From contig JAUYHF010000028.1 in NCBI GenBank assembly GCA_030690165.1, positions 1-55,511 on the forward strand: 55,511 nucleotides of DNA, given 5' to 3'. This DNA is from Deltaproteobacteria bacterium. GTDB taxonomy: Bacteria > Desulfobacterota > GWC2-55-46 > UBA9637. A program made the translations under genes and the position numbers. Each line of letters starts with the position of its first letter. The first letter of the stretch is position 1. Shown here in pieces: positions 16,887 through 25,225 of this stretch. The notes beneath the pieces are model-generated. The model saw only the letters and a list, made by a program, of their open reading frames with translations, was not told the DNA's origin and ran no database searches.

Positions 16887-17446
16887 CCGCTGTGCCGGAT
16901 TGGGACGCCAGATATACAGCGGGAGAATACTCTTCTTCAAAGGAACCCGGCAAGCTGCTGAAGGAATTTATAGTTGCCCTGCCGAAGGGAAAGGCGCTGG
17001 ATATAGCTTGTGGCGAGGGAAGGAATGCCATATTCCTTGCAAAGAACGGCTATGATGTGGATGCAGTGGATATCTCAGCCGTTGCGATTAAAAATGGGGA
17101 TAAAACAGCAGAGAAGGAAGGTGTGAGGGTTAATTTCATCCATGCTGACATGGAGCAATATAAAATCAAGGCAGAGACTTATGACCTTATTGTGAATTAC
17201 AACTATCTTCAGAGGACGCTTGTATCCGGCATTAAAAACGGCCTGAAAAAGGGAGGGGTTATTATCTTTGAAACCTATACTATGGAGCAGCAGGCAATAG
17301 GTCAGCCAAAAAATCCTGAATTTTTACTCAAACCAAATGAACTATTAAGATTGTTTGAAGGAATGCACATCTTTTTCTATAGAGAAGGCATCTTTGAAGA
17401 AGAAATAAAAAAAGCGATTGCATCTCTGGCAGGGCAGAGATTATGA
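16883..17446 (+). CDS. Class I SAM-dependent methyltransferase (TehB-like)
   Basis: Small-molecule methyltransferase-like protein of 187 residues. The AdoMet-binding motif LDIACGEGRNAIFLAKNGY is clear, followed by the acidic end of strand 2 (VDAVDIS), HADMEQY and a YDLIVNYNYLQR strand. The family includes tellurite-resistance protein TehB and thiol or metalloid methyltransferases; the substrate cannot be told from sequence. It overlaps mtgA by ATGA, so the two are translationally coupled, but a functional link is not obvious. Confidence 0.82.
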   Translation: MTAVPDWDARYTAGEYSSSKEPGKLLKEFIVALPKGKALDIACGEGRNAIFLAKNGYDVDAVDISAVAIKNGDKTAEKEGVRVNFIHADMEQYKIKAETYDLIVNYNYLQRTLVSGIKNGLKKGGVIIFETYTMEQQAIGQPKNPEFLLKPNELLRLFEGMHIFFYREGIFEEEIKKAIASLAGQRL

Positions 17447-17462
17447 AAGCTGCAAAAAAAGC

Positions 17463-17491
17463 TTGACAGGCCGGGTTTTTTAAGCTACAAA
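17463..17491 (+). promoter_or_regulatory. Candidate promoter for the pilus operon
   Basis: A consensus TTGACA at 17463 is followed after 17 bases by TACAAA, upstream of the MerR-like gene that heads the type IV pilus run. The run of T residues at 17476-17480 lies inside the spacer. Confidence 0.4.
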
Positions 17492-17585
17492 CTGTATAAA
17501 AGTAAATCTAAAACCAAACATAAAGCCAAATTTATGGTTCACCCCGCTAAAGGTGGTTCAATTTTTGACTTTCAAAGGTGGTGAT

Positions 17586-17837
17586 ATGAAGACATCTCAG
17601 ATATTGGAACAGGTAGGCATTCCGAGGCATAAGCTCTATTACCTTGAGCAAAAGGGGTATATAGCTCCGGAGCGTATACCGATGGGCGACCTTGAGGCAA
17701 GGGAATATAGCGAGATAGATGTAAAGAAAGTTCGTCTTATATGGAAATATTTAAAAAAGGGTTTTAAACATAAAGCAGCGTATCAAAAGGCCATGGGAGA
17801 TATGGATGAGGGGCATGCTAAAAAGGGGAGGGTATAA
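17586..17837 (+). CDS. Small MerR-like DNA-binding protein
   Basis: An 83-residue protein consisting essentially of a winged helix-turn-helix of the MerR/excisionase type: MKTSQILEQVGIPRHKLYYLEQKGYI, then a wing and a short helix. It lacks the long effector-binding region of full MerR proteins. The ATG at 17586 follows AAAGGTGG; an upstream in-frame ATG at 17553 has no ribosome binding site. It sits 6 bases before the ExeA-like ATPase at the head of the pilus genes and may regulate them. Confidence 0.8.
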   Translation: MKTSQILEQVGIPRHKLYYLEQKGYIAPERIPMGDLEAREYSEIDVKKVRLIWKYLKKGFKHKAAYQKAMGDMDEGHAKKGRV

Positions 17838-17843
17838 ATAAGG

Positions 17844-19376
17844 ATGTACGAAAAGTTTTTTTATTTAAAGGAAAATCCGTTTAATATAACTCCTGATCCG
17901 AAATTTTTATATATGAGTAAGAAACATCAGGAGGCGCTGGACCTTCTCTTTTTTGGCATTTCACAGCGCAAGGGTTTCCTTATGCTGTCTGGCGAGGTTG
18001 GCACCGGAAAGACAACTATTTGCAGGGCGCTTTTGGAGAAATTAGACTCAAAGGTGAGCAGCGCCCTTATTATAAACCCGCTTCTGTCAGATGTTGAACT
18101 GCTTAAGTCCATAAATGAAGATTTTGGCCTGAAGGCAGAAACCATGACCATGAAGGAACAGGTGGATGCCTTAAACTCTTTTCTCGTCGGGAAGGCCAAA
18201 AATGCTGAAAATGCGGTTGTGATAATGGATGAGGCGCAGAATCTGAGCTCAAAGGCGTTGGAGATGATAAGGTTGTTATCAAATCTTGAAACAGAAAAGA
18301 TGAAGCTTCTGCAGATAGTTTTGGTAGGCCAGCCCGAGCTGAGAGAGAAGCTTAAACTTCCTGAACTCCGCCAGTTAAATCAGAGGATTGTAGTGAGATG
18401 CCATTTGGGATCTTTGAATTTTGAGGAGACCAAGTCATATATATTTAAACGGCTTACAATTGCAGGAGGCAAGGGCAGTGTAAAATTTACTGCAATGGCT
18501 TTAAAATCCATATACGAGGCAAGTTCCGGCATTCCCCGTCTTATAAATATTGTGTGCGACAGGACTTTAACAGCAGCCTTCGTGGCAGGAAAGAGGGTGA
18601 TTGATGAGGAGATAGGAAAAAAGGCCGTAGATGAACTGGATATGGATGGAACCTTAAGAAAGGATATTGAGATACCGCACAAGAAGAGGGTCAGGCCTGC
18701 CCCTGCAGGCAGTAAGCAGGGTGGACAGAATCTGGGGAGGAGATATATATTATATCCGGCAGTATCGGCAGTTATTATTGCTGTGATGTTTGCAGTGTGG
18801 TGGAATAATAGGAAAACAGCTGCGGCTCCTTCATTTGCAGGCACACCTGTTATAAAATCTCTTCCGGAAGAACCCGTAAGTCCTTCAACTCCTCCCCAAG
18901 CCAAAGATTTTGGTGAGGTAGAGGGCAATAAGGCATCGACCGCGCAAACTGGCACAGAAAACCCATCTGAAACGGTTATTTCTGAGGAGACAGCGATACT
19001 GAAAGAGATGGTAATTCTTGTAAACGCAGTTGAGCATACTATTTCCAACGGTGAGACTTTGGAGATTGTAAAAGGGGATAGGCTTAAGATAATTGATGCA
19101 ATTGTGGAAGGCACTGATAGCAGAGAAGTATCGGTAAACCTTCTCGGTTTTGTTCCAAATAAATCTGTTAATAAAGGAGAAGACAGAGGTTATTTGGTTG
19201 ATACGGCAAAGGACCTATGGGTTAAATATTCTATAAAAAGGCGGGGCTTGGAATATCCGGTAGTTGTAAAACACGGAGACAAAAAGATAGGCGGGATTTT
19301 TATAAAAATCATTACTAATAACTCCCCCGCCTTCGGCACCCCCTCTTTGATTAAAGAGGGGGTTGGGGGGAGTTAA
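17844..19376 (+). CDS. ExeA/GspA-like AAA ATPase with membrane segment and periplasmic tail
   Basis: ATPase of the ExeA/MshM family, which helps place secretins or pili through the cell wall. Walker A is GEVGTGKTT (about residues 50-58), Walker B is VVIMDEAQN (about 127-135), and sensor QIVLVGQPELR follows. One membrane helix (YILYPAVSAVIIAVMFAVWW, about 310-330) separates the cytoplasmic ATPase from a periplasmic region with a Pro/Ser/Glu linker and a small beta-rich domain. The last 19 or so residues are encoded by a palindromic repeat (19320-19375), so the natural C-terminus was probably lost or extended. The TPR partner gene starts 4 bases after the stop, a layout like the GspA-GspB pair. 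Confidence 0.88.
   Translation: MYEKFFYLKENPFNITPDPKFLYMSKKHQEALDLLFFGISQRKGFLMLSGEVGTGKTTICRALLEKLDSKVSSALIINPLLSDVELLKSINEDFGLKAETMTMKEQVDALNSFLVGKAKNAENAVVIMDEAQNLSSKALEMIRLLSNLETEKMKLLQIVLVGQPELREKLKLPELRQLNQRIVVRCHLGSLNFEETKSYIFKRLTIAGGKGSVKFTAMALKSIYEASSGIPRLINIVCDRTLTAAFVAGKRVIDEEIGKKAVDELDMDGTLRKDIEIPHKKRVRPAPAGSKQGGQNLGRRYILYPAVSAVIIAVMFAVWWNNRKTAAAPSFAGTPVIKSLPEEPVSPSTPPQAKDFGEVEGNKASTAQTGTENPSETVISEETAILKEMVILVNAVEHTISNGETLEIVKGDRLKIIDAIVEGTDSREVSVNLLGFVPNKSVNKGEDRGYLVDTAKDLWVKYSIKRRGLEYPVVVKHGDKKIGGIFIKIITNNSPAFGTPSLIKEGVGGS
19320..19375. repeat. C/G-rich palindromic repeat forming the end of the ExeA-like gene
   Basis: Outer arms ACTCCCCC and GGGGGGAGT enclose inner arms ACCCCCTCTTT and AAAGAGGGGGT. 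The stop codon of the ExeA-like gene follows at the right edge, so the repeat encodes its C-terminal tail. Confidence 0.85.
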
Positions 19377-19380
19377 CTTT

Positions 19381-20253
19381 ATGAGTTTAATACACCAGGC
19401 GCTCAATAAGATTCAAACAATAGAAAAGACCGAAGCCCTGCCTGTATATAGCGAGGGGGCGAAGGGGCATATATATTTTAATCTTCCTGCGGCAAGGGTG
19501 AGAACTATTTTATTAGCCCTTTCTTTGCTAATCCTTGTTTTTGCAGTGTGGTGGGGTATTGGCAGGATTGGTTTCTCAACCCGACATCAGGTGGTTTTTA
19601 AGAAACCACAGCCTGATTTAGAATCCATGGGACAGGCCAACCTCCGACAGATTCAATCGGGGGCAAGCTTCCCCGATGTAAAAGGCGTAAAAGGCAGCGG
19701 TGTGATTGCCGCGGCAGAGCCTGCGTTAAAAGCGGCAAAAACTAAAAATATTAACGGAGTGGAGCTTTACAAACAGGGCAGATTCTTTCTTGCAAAAATG
19801 GAGTTTTTATCTTCCATTGAAATATTTCCGGAATATGCCGAGGCATATAACAATATTGGTTTAACATATAAGCAATTGGGCGATATTAAAAATGCAGAGG
19901 ATAGCTATAAAAAGGCCCTTCAATATAAACCCGGCTATCCTGAGGCCATGAATAACTACGGTATTCTTTTGGAAATGAAGGGAAATTCAAATGCGGCAAG
20001 AGAATATTTCAAAAAGGCTGTTTTGATTGCGCCTGATTACCCCGACCCCTACCTCAATATGGCTGTTTCTCTTGAGAATAGCAAAAGGATTGAGGATGCA
20101 ATAATTTATTACGAAGGGTTTTTGTCCCATGCGGAACAAGCCCCCGACAGAGTCAATCGGGGGCTTGTTCAGGGCGAGATTCTCTTAAGAGATGTAAGAG
20201 AGAGGGTTCTTTATCTTAAAGCTAACAGCTTTGCGGTAGGAAAAAACAGGTAA
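19381..20253 (+). CDS. TPR-repeat membrane protein of the pilus/secretion cluster
   Basis: A 290-residue protein beginning MSLIHQALNKIQ, a start typical of GspB/MshN-like partners of ExeA-type ATPases. It has one membrane helix (about residues 38-58) and a periplasmic region with at least three tetratricopeptide repeats (for example AEAYNNIGLTYKQLGDIKNA and PEAMNNYGILLEMKGNSNAA). TPR proteins of this kind act as assembly platforms for pilus or secretin parts. Two copies of the CCCCCGA palindrome lie in frame (19641-19660 and 20134-20170), and a third straddles the stop codon. The ATG at 19381 was chosen over an in-frame upstream start because it begins the conserved N-terminus. Confidence 0.82.
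   Translation: MSLIHQALNKIQTIEKTEALPVYSEGAKGHIYFNLPAARVRTILLALSLLILVFAVWWGIGRIGFSTRHQVVFKKPQPDLESMGQANLRQIQSGASFPDVKGVKGSGVIAAAEPALKAAKTKNINGVELYKQGRFFLAKMEFLSSIEIFPEYAEAYNNIGLTYKQLGDIKNAEDSYKKALQYKPGYPEAMNNYGILLEMKGNSNAAREYFKKAVLIAPDYPDPYLNMAVSLENSKRIEDAIIYYEGFLSHAEQAPDRVNRGLVQGEILLRDVRERVLYLKANSFAVGKNR
19641..19660. repeat. CCCCCGA palindrome, degenerate copy in the TPR gene
   Basis: Left arm CCTCCGA (one change from CCCCCGA), loop CAGATTCAA, right arm TCGGGGG lacking its last partner base. It is translated in frame in the linker between the membrane helix and the TPRs. Confidence 0.6.
20134..20170. repeat. CCCCCGA palindrome, long perfect copy in the TPR gene
   Basis: Perfect 14-bp arms, GAACAAGCCCCCGA and TCGGGGGCTTGTTC, enclose CAGAGTCAA. 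It is translated in frame near the C-terminus as EQAPDRVNRGLVQ. Confidence 0.9.
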
Positions 20254-20280
20254 GCCCCCGACAGATTCAAGCGGGGGTAA
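20251..20280. repeat. CCCCCGA palindrome spanning the TPR gene stop codon
   Basis: TAAGCCCCCG and CGGGGGTAAG surround ACAGATTCAAG. The TAA at its left edge is the stop codon of the TPR gene. The remainder lies in the 49-base gap before pilM. Confidence 0.75.
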
Positions 20281-20302
20281 GAGGCTATAAACAGGAGATT
20301 TT

Positions 20303-21340
20303 ATGTTTATTTTTGACCGTGCTAACCTTACAGGCATTGATATAGGTTCGTATGCTGTAAAGGTTGTAAAGATAAAAGGAAAAGGGAGCAGCCGCTCCCT
20401 CGAGGCTCTCGGGTATTCGAGGCTGGACAGCGCGCAATTTCCTGAGGACAGTTCAAAATTAAGCGAAACATTTCGAAATCTTTTTAATGCCCACAGAATA
20501 AAGACAAAAAAGGTTGCGGCTGTTCTTTCCGGCGGTTCTTTGGCTCTGGCGCATCTATACCTGCCCAATATGCCAAAAAAGGATATGAAGGAGGCTGTGC
20601 GATGGGAAATGCGGAAGCAGGTTGCTTTTTCTCCCGAGGAATTAGTTTGTGATTTTACTACTATCGGCGAGGTAAAAAGGGGAGAGGGATCCGTCATTTC
20701 CCTTATAGCATTCGGCGCCAGGAAAAAGGATGTGGAGCAGTTGATAAAAACCCTTGAGGATGCTGCGCTTGAGCCTGTTAGAATTGATGTGGCCCCAATG
20801 GCCATGCTTGCATGTTTTGATTATAACAATATATGGGAGAATGGCATAAATTATTCAATGATAGATATTGGTGATTCAAAATCAATGCTTGCCATATTTA
20901 AGGATAGGAAGCTTATGTTTGCCAGAGAGATACCGGCAGCTGGCAGGGAAATAACAACGGCTGTTATGAATAAACTGGCATGCGGCTCAGATATGGCGGA
21001 GAAGGAGAAAATAAGATGCGGGGTATTGCGGTCGGGTGAAGGAGGGCAAGGGGTTGCAGACGCAGTATCAGGTGTTTTAGAACGGCTGGCTGCCGAGGTT
21101 CACAGGTCTTTTGAGTATTACCAGGCGCAGTTCAGGGAAGGTAGTGTAAGTAAGATTTTTTTGTGCGGCGGGACAGCAAGACTTAAAGGCCTGGATGATT
21201 TTTTTGCAAACATCCTTGGAGTCCCTTGTTTTATAGATGACCCGCTGCGCAATATAAAGGTGGAACCTAAAAGATTTGAGGCGGCAAGGGTGAGAGAGTT
21301 TGCCCCTGCCCTTGCCATTACAGTGGGTTTGGCCCTATGA
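20303..21340 (+). CDS. pilM: Type IV pilus assembly protein PilM
   Basis: Cytoplasmic actin-like protein that binds the N-terminal tail of PilN and links the pilus motor to the alignment complex. The 345 residues match the family. Actin-fold ATP-binding features are visible: TGIDIGSYAVKVVKI (phosphate 1), SMIDIGDSKSMLAI (phosphate 2) and IFLCGGTARLKGL (adenosine). A ribosome binding site (CAGGAG) precedes the ATG. It overlaps pilN by 4 bases and starts the conserved pilMNOPQ order. The motor ATPases and pilin genes are not in the window. Confidence 0.94.
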   Translation: MFIFDRANLTGIDIGSYAVKVVKIKGKGSSRSLEALGYSRLDSAQFPEDSSKLSETFRNLFNAHRIKTKKVAAVLSGGSLALAHLYLPNMPKKDMKEAVRWEMRKQVAFSPEELVCDFTTIGEVKRGEGSVISLIAFGARKKDVEQLIKTLEDAALEPVRIDVAPMAMLACFDYNNIWENGINYSMIDIGDSKSMLAIFKDRKLMFAREIPAAGREITTAVMNKLACGSDMAEKEKIRCGVLRSGEGGQGVADAVSGVLERLAAEVHRSFEYYQAQFREGSVSKIFLCGGTARLKGLDDFFANILGVPCFIDDPLRNIKVEPKRFEAARVREFAPALAITVGLAL

Positions 21341-21951
21341 TAGAACGGATAAACCTTATTCCTGATGAGATGCTTATAGGTAAGAAGGCCGGGCAAAAAA
21401 GGCCTTTTATTATCGGTATTTTGATTCTTTATGTTCTGGGTTTGGGCGCGGTTTATATTTATCAAAAGGCTAAAGTTAAAGAAAGATTGAATAATGTGGA
21501 GCAGACAAGAAGGCAAAGGGATGAACTTATAGCGCAGAATGCAAGATACAGAGAGGTCATAGAAAGAATTAATCTTGTGCAGAAAAGGGAAGAAGATATA
21601 AAAAAAAGGCTGGCGGTGATAAGTTCTCTTTTGGAAGACAGGGTATATTGGTCAGAGATACTGCGGAACACAACTCATCGTATACCAGATGGGATTTGGC
21701 TTACCAGTTTGTCCACTAATGATTTGGCCAAAGTGTCCGGCAAACCCCCGGCAGAGTCAACCGGGGGCAAGGGTGTTAAATTCAATGGAACCGCTCTTTC
21801 AAATTCAGCGATTGCGGCGTTTGTCTTTGCCCTGGAGAATTCCCGCGATTTTGGGAATGTGGTTTTAGCCTATTCCCAGAAAAATGAATTTCAGGGCAGG
21901 GATCTCTATGATTTTGAGATTTCAGCAGATTTAAGAGGGGTAAAGAGATAG
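21337..21951 (+). CDS. pilN: Type IV pilus inner-membrane protein PilN
   Basis: Bitopic inner-membrane protein of the alignment complex, 204 residues. It starts MIERINLIPDEML, matching the conserved INLLP-type PilM-binding motif. One membrane helix (about residues 25-43), a coiled coil and a ferredoxin-like periplasmic domain follow. Residues about 137-144 (PPAESTGG) are an in-frame CCCCCGA palindrome placed in a loop of the periplasmic domain. It overlaps pilM by 4 bases; pilO begins 3 bases after its stop. Confidence 0.92.
   Translation: MIERINLIPDEMLIGKKAGQKRPFIIGILILYVLGLGAVYIYQKAKVKERLNNVEQTRRQRDELIAQNARYREVIERINLVQKREEDIKKRLAVISSLLEDRVYWSEILRNTTHRIPDGIWLTSLSTNDLAKVSGKPPAESTGGKGVKFNGTALSNSAIAAFVFALENSRDFGNVVLAYSQKNEFQGRDLYDFEISADLRGVKR
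21745..21767. repeat. CCCCCGA-type palindrome inside pilN
   Basis: Arms CCCCCGG and CCGGGGG enclose CAGAGTCAA, the same loop as at 20134-20170. Both arms carry the matching change from A/T to G/C, so the stem is kept. It is translated in frame. Confidence 0.85.
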
Positions 21952-21953
21952 AT

Positions 21954-22580
21954 ATGGCGGATATTAAAGATATAATATCAAGGCTTGAAATACCAGCAGT
22001 CAGGGAATACAGGGAAGCAGTAATCGGGCTCTTGCTTATTGCGGCTGCAACTTTCTTCTTTTACCAGTATATTTATTTAAAAAAGGTTGTAGAGCTCAAA
22101 AGAATAGACTCTCAGATTCAGGAGGTAGCGGCAGATGTTAACAGGGTTTCAACGGAGATAAAAGAGACGCAGAAGATTGCAGAGAGGCTCAAAGACGCAA
22201 TGGAAAGGCTTAAGGATATGGAAGAAAGGTTTACAGTAACACAGAGTAAACTTCCCTCTGACAAACAACTCTCGTCCATATTAAAAGGTCTTATTGGCGA
22301 TGATAGAAAGAGGGGCATAAAATTTATATCACTCAGGCCTTTGCCACTGGAACCCAAAGGCGAATATTTTAAACTGCCGTTTCAGATAACCATGCAGGCG
22401 GGGTTTCAGTCATTTGGTGAATATTTAGAGAGGATAGAAGAGATGCCGAGGATAGTTACTGTGGAAAATTTCAGAATAGAGGCAAAAGAGGAAGACCAGC
22501 CCCCGACAGAGTCAATCGGGGGCAAGCCCCATCTTTCCATTCAATTATTTATGAATACATATGTCCTTGGAGGGCAATGA
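21954..22580 (+). CDS. pilO: Type IV pilus inner-membrane protein PilO
   Basis: Partner of PilN in the inner-membrane alignment subcomplex, 208 residues. It has a short cytoplasmic start, one membrane helix (AVIGLLLIAAATFFFYQYIY, about 22-41), a long coiled coil (about 45-95) and a ferredoxin-like periplasmic domain. An in-frame palindrome (22499-22522) adds QPPTESIGGK shortly before the last beta strand. It overlaps pilP by 4 bases. Confidence 0.92.
   Translation: MADIKDIISRLEIPAVREYREAVIGLLLIAAATFFFYQYIYLKKVVELKRIDSQIQEVAADVNRVSTEIKETQKIAERLKDAMERLKDMEERFTVTQSKLPSDKQLSSILKGLIGDDRKRGIKFISLRPLPLEPKGEYFKLPFQITMQAGFQSFGEYLERIEEMPRIVTVENFRIEAKEEDQPPTESIGGKPHLSIQLFMNTYVLGGQ
22499..22522. repeat. 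CCCCCGA palindrome inside pilO
   Basis: Arms CCCCCGA and TCGGGGG enclose CAGAGTCAA, followed by CAAG. It is translated in frame near the C-terminus of PilO. Confidence 0.85.
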
Positions 22581-23029
22581 TGAAGAGCCAGGAGTTACAA
22601 GTTACAAGTCACAAGTCTGGTGTCTGGTGTCCGGTGACTGTATTTTTACTGCTTACTGCTTACTGCTTACTTTCTTTTCCTGTACTTGCCCAGGATACTG
22701 TTAAAGAATCATTATCAGATTTAAATCGCATCCTTCCGGCTAAAAAGATTGTTAATGTGCCATGGGGGAGAGACCCTTTTGTGGCTTTAACAGGAGATAG
22801 GTTTGTGAAACAAGCCAATCTCAAGCTTACAGCTATCATCTACAATAATAAAAAACCGTCTGCCATTGTAAATAATAAGATAATATATATAGGTGATAGT
22901 GTGGATGGGCAAAAAGTTATTGATATAACAAAACAGTATGTTATACTCCGTGGTATTAGCGGCGCTTACAAACTGGAGATAGGCAGCACAGAGGGGCAGT
23001 CATATGATATTAAAAAAACACAACAATAA
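22577..23029 (+). CDS. pilP: Type IV pilus protein PilP-like, with a repeat-encoded signal peptide
   Basis: Periplasmic protein (150 residues) that bridges PilNO to the secretin PilQ. The mature part has the PilP/GspC-like homology region: VPWGRDPFVAL, then LKLTAIIYNNKKPSAIVNNKIIYIGDSV and VILRGISGAYKLEIG. The export signal (VTVFLLLTAYCLLSFPVLA, cleavage expected before QDTVK) is encoded by an inverted array of 7-bp repeats (22591-22670): the TTACTGC units give LLLTAYCLL. No lipobox cysteine is at the cleavage site, unlike many PilP proteins. It overlaps pilO by 4 bases and pilQ by 26. Confidence 0.87.
   Translation: MMKSQELQVTSHKSGVWCPVTVFLLLTAYCLLSFPVLAQDTVKESLSDLNRILPAKKIVNVPWGRDPFVALTGDRFVKQANLKLTAIIYNNKKPSAIVNNKIIYIGDSVDGQKVIDITKQYVILRGISGAYKLEIGSTEGQSYDIKKTQQ
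22591..22670. repeat. Heptamer tandem-repeat array encoding the PilP signal peptide
   Basis: Three successive 7-bp repeat runs: TTACAAG (about three units), TCTGGTG (about three units) and, after a T-rich turn, TACTGCT (about three units). The last run encodes the hydrophobic core of the PilP signal peptide. The layout of tandem heptamers around a T-rich centre matches the arrays at 23045, 27186 and 30897. Confidence 0.85.
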
Positions 23030-24476
23030 GAAGGCAGGGGTCGGGGGCTATAGGCTATTGGCTATAGGCTATGGGCTATGGGTTTTACCTATTGCCTATT
23101 GCCTATTGTCTATTGCCTGTTCTGTTGCAGAGGCCGAGATATATAACAACATAAAGGCAAGGATTGAAGGGGATACAACTGTCTTTACCATAGAGGTTAA
23201 AGATGCGGAGCTTAAAGATGTTCTAAGGGCCCTTGCCAAGCAGAATAACCTTAATATTATTGTGGGGGAGGATATAGCGGCTAAGGCAACATTTAGTTTG
23301 GATAAGATTACATTTAAGGATGCGCTTGAGATTATCACCAAAACCAATGGGCTTAGTTATGTGATTCAAAACAATGTCCTCTGGATTGGCAAGAAAGATA
23401 GTATTGCAAAGACGGGGGAGGATATTATAATGGAAATGGTGCAGCTTAATTATGCAAAGGCATCGGATGTTGCCGGAAATATTAAAGGCGTTTTAAGCGA
23501 AAAGGGAAGCGCTGTGTCTGACAGCAGGACAAATTCCCTCATATTAAGAGATGCGAAAAAAAATATAGAGGATGCAAAACTTCTTATCAAATCTCTGGAT
23601 ACGAGGACTATGCAGGTTGTTATAGAGGCAAGGATCATAGAGGTCCAAAATAACTTTGCAAGAGACCTTGGCGTACAGTGGGGCGCGGCTGGCGGCACAG
23701 CAGGCAAGAATGCATTTACTACAGGTTTTGGCAGCACGGCAACCGCTCCTTCTAATACCGTAACACCAAGTGGTTTCATAGGTTCGGGAGGGCGATTTGC
23801 CACACAGCCAAATTTTGCTGTAAACCTTCCAGCAGCAGGGGTACCCGTAGGGGCATTGGGCCTTGCATTTGGCAAGCTGACAGGCGACCCCCTTCTTTTG
23901 GATCTCCGCATATCTGCCGGCGAGAGGAGCGGCCAGTTAAAGATAGTCTCTCAGCCAAAGGTGACCACATTGAACAACACCGCGGCTACTATACACAGCG
24001 GGCTTAACTTTAAGGTAAGGACATCAACGACCACCACAACCACAGGCGCCGCAACTGCAACCGGCACAATAAGCGCAGGCCTTGAGGATGTAAAAACCGG
24101 CATAGACCTGACGGTGACTCCTCGAATATCATCCGATGATTTTATTTATCTTAACATCATTGCAAGTAAAAGCGACCCTGATTTTGCGCGCAGCGTGGAC
24201 GGAATACCTGGTGTCAGTGAAAAAAGGGCAAGCACATCTGTTCTTGTTAAGGATGGAGAAACTACTGTAATCGGCGGGCTCTATAAAAGCACAGCGTCTG
24301 ACGCTGATAATTCTATTCCGTATCTTTCAAAGATACCGATATTGGGCTGGCTTTTTAAGTCAAACAGCAAGATTGCGGATAATGAAGAGTTGCTGGTGTT
24401 TATAACCCCCCGGATAGTCAAATATGATAGTCAAATAGATAAAGATAAAAATAACCCTATGGAGGTGAAGCCGTGA
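23004..24476 (+). CDS. pilQ: Type IV pilus secretin PilQ, short form, with a repeat-encoded signal peptide
   Basis: Outer-membrane secretin channel for the pilus, 490 residues. Order: signal peptide ending SVAEA (cleavage before EIYNN), a short secretin N domain (about 60-125), a second N domain of the NolW type (about 140-205), and the secretin barrel domain (about 285-480) with VSQPKVTTLNN, LTVTPRIS, VKDGETTVIGGL and the closing ELLVFITPRIV. The AMIN peptidoglycan-binding domains of larger PilQ proteins are absent. The signal core LPIAYCLLSIAC is encoded by a heptamer array (23045-23119). A Gly/Ala/Thr-rich loop lies at about 232-285. The start overlaps pilP by 26 bases; a later TTG start is possible. 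Confidence 0.92.
   Translation: MILKKHNNKKAGVGGYRLLAIGYGLWVLPIAYCLLSIACSVAEAEIYNNIKARIEGDTTVFTIEVKDAELKDVLRALAKQNNLNIIVGEDIAAKATFSLDKITFKDALEIITKTNGLSYVIQNNVLWIGKKDSIAKTGEDIIMEMVQLNYAKASDVAGNIKGVLSEKGSAVSDSRTNSLILRDAKKNIEDAKLLIKSLDTRTMQVVIEARIIEVQNNFARDLGVQWGAAGGTAGKNAFTTGFGSTATAPSNTVTPSGFIGSGGRFATQPNFAVNLPAAGVPVGALGLAFGKLTGDPLLLDLRISAGERSGQLKIVSQPKVTTLNNTAATIHSGLNFKVRTSTTTTTTGAATATGTISAGLEDVKTGIDLTVTPRISSDDFIYLNIIASKSDPDFARSVDGIPGVSEKRASTSVLVKDGETTVIGGLYKSTASDADNSIPYLSKIPILGWLFKSNSKIADNEELLVFITPRIVKYDSQIDKDKNNPMEVKP
23045..23119. repeat. Heptamer tandem-repeat array encoding the PilQ signal peptide
   Basis: Five units of GGCTATA/GGCTATT/GGCTATG are followed by a turn (TTTTAC) and four units of CTATTGC/CTATTGT. 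The two halves are inverted relatives and can pair. The second half is read as LPIAYCLLSIA, the signal-peptide core. Confidence 0.92.
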
Positions 24477-25099
24477 ACAAAAAGACAATTATATTACTGG
24501 CAGCGCTTGTAGTAATAGGCGGAGCTGCTGCCTATTTCTTATTCTTTAAAGACTCTGGCATTATGACTGCGCCTGAACCTGAAAAAGTTGCAAAAAGGAT
24601 GAAGATAGAGGTTCCTTCGCCTCCTGAGGTAAAGAAGGAGATAACAATACCGGCTGGGGTGCAGACACAGACGCAGCCGCCTGTAGAGCAGGGCGCTGCA
24701 AAGCCTGTTGAAGTGAAGCCGGAGATTAAGAAAACAGAGAAAATAAAGACTGCTGTTAAAGAGGTTGTTCCTGAAAAAAAGGAAGAGATTAAAAAAGAGA
24801 AACAAAGGCCTGCTGCAGATAAGAAAATGGCTTATAAGCTATGGGCCGTGCATGTTGCATCTTATGTGTCAAAAGAAGAGGCCTTATCCGTGGTAAAAAA
24901 ACTGAAACAGGATAACTATAATGCCTATATGACAGAGTTTGCTATGAGTGGGAAGCATTGGTATAGGGTCAGAATAGGGTTTTATGCGTCAGACCGGGAG
25001 GCAAAGGCTATAGGGCAGAAAATATCAGGCAACTACAGCATAAGCGGTATATGGACAGTCAAACCAAAAAAGAAAGAGATAACGAGCCATCTGAATTAA
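24473..25099 (+). CDS. SPOR-domain inner-membrane protein
   Basis: A 208-residue protein with one N-terminal membrane helix (IILLAALVVIGGAAAYFLFF), a long charged Pro/Lys/Glu linker (about 30-120) and a C-terminal SPOR domain (about 125-200: WAVHVASYVSKEEALSVVKKL, then WYRVRIGFYASDREA). SPOR domains bind peptidoglycan strands stripped of stem peptides. As the last gene of the pilus run, overlapping pilQ by 4 bases, it may anchor the pilus machine to the wall, possibly replacing the AMIN domain missing from this PilQ. That role is inference. Confidence 0.85.
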   Translation: MNKKTIILLAALVVIGGAAAYFLFFKDSGIMTAPEPEKVAKRMKIEVPSPPEVKKEITIPAGVQTQTQPPVEQGAAKPVEVKPEIKKTEKIKTAVKEVVPEKKEEIKKEKQRPAADKKMAYKLWAVHVASYVSKEEALSVVKKLKQDNYNAYMTEFAMSGKHWYRVRIGFYASDREAKAIGQKISGNYSISGIWTVKPKKKEITSHLN

Positions 25100-25122
25100 A
25101 CCCCAGTCCGCAACAGGTAGCT

Positions 25123-25147
25123 GCACCCTTTATGGGTGCGTTATTTT
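25123..25147 (+). terminator. Probable terminator after the pilus operon
   Basis: A 6-bp stem, GCACCC with GGGTGC around a TTTAT loop, is followed by GTTATTTT. It lies 23 bases after the SPOR gene stop. A second palindrome (GCAGGC, ATAAA, GCCTGC at 25149-25165) follows immediately and resembles the scattered intergenic palindromes rather than a terminator. Confidence 0.55.
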
Positions 25148-25225
25148 AGCAGGCATAAAGCCTGCGGCTGCCAGCAGTTATGTCAACTTATTTTTATCGT
25201 TCACTATAATCGGCTTATTTTAACA

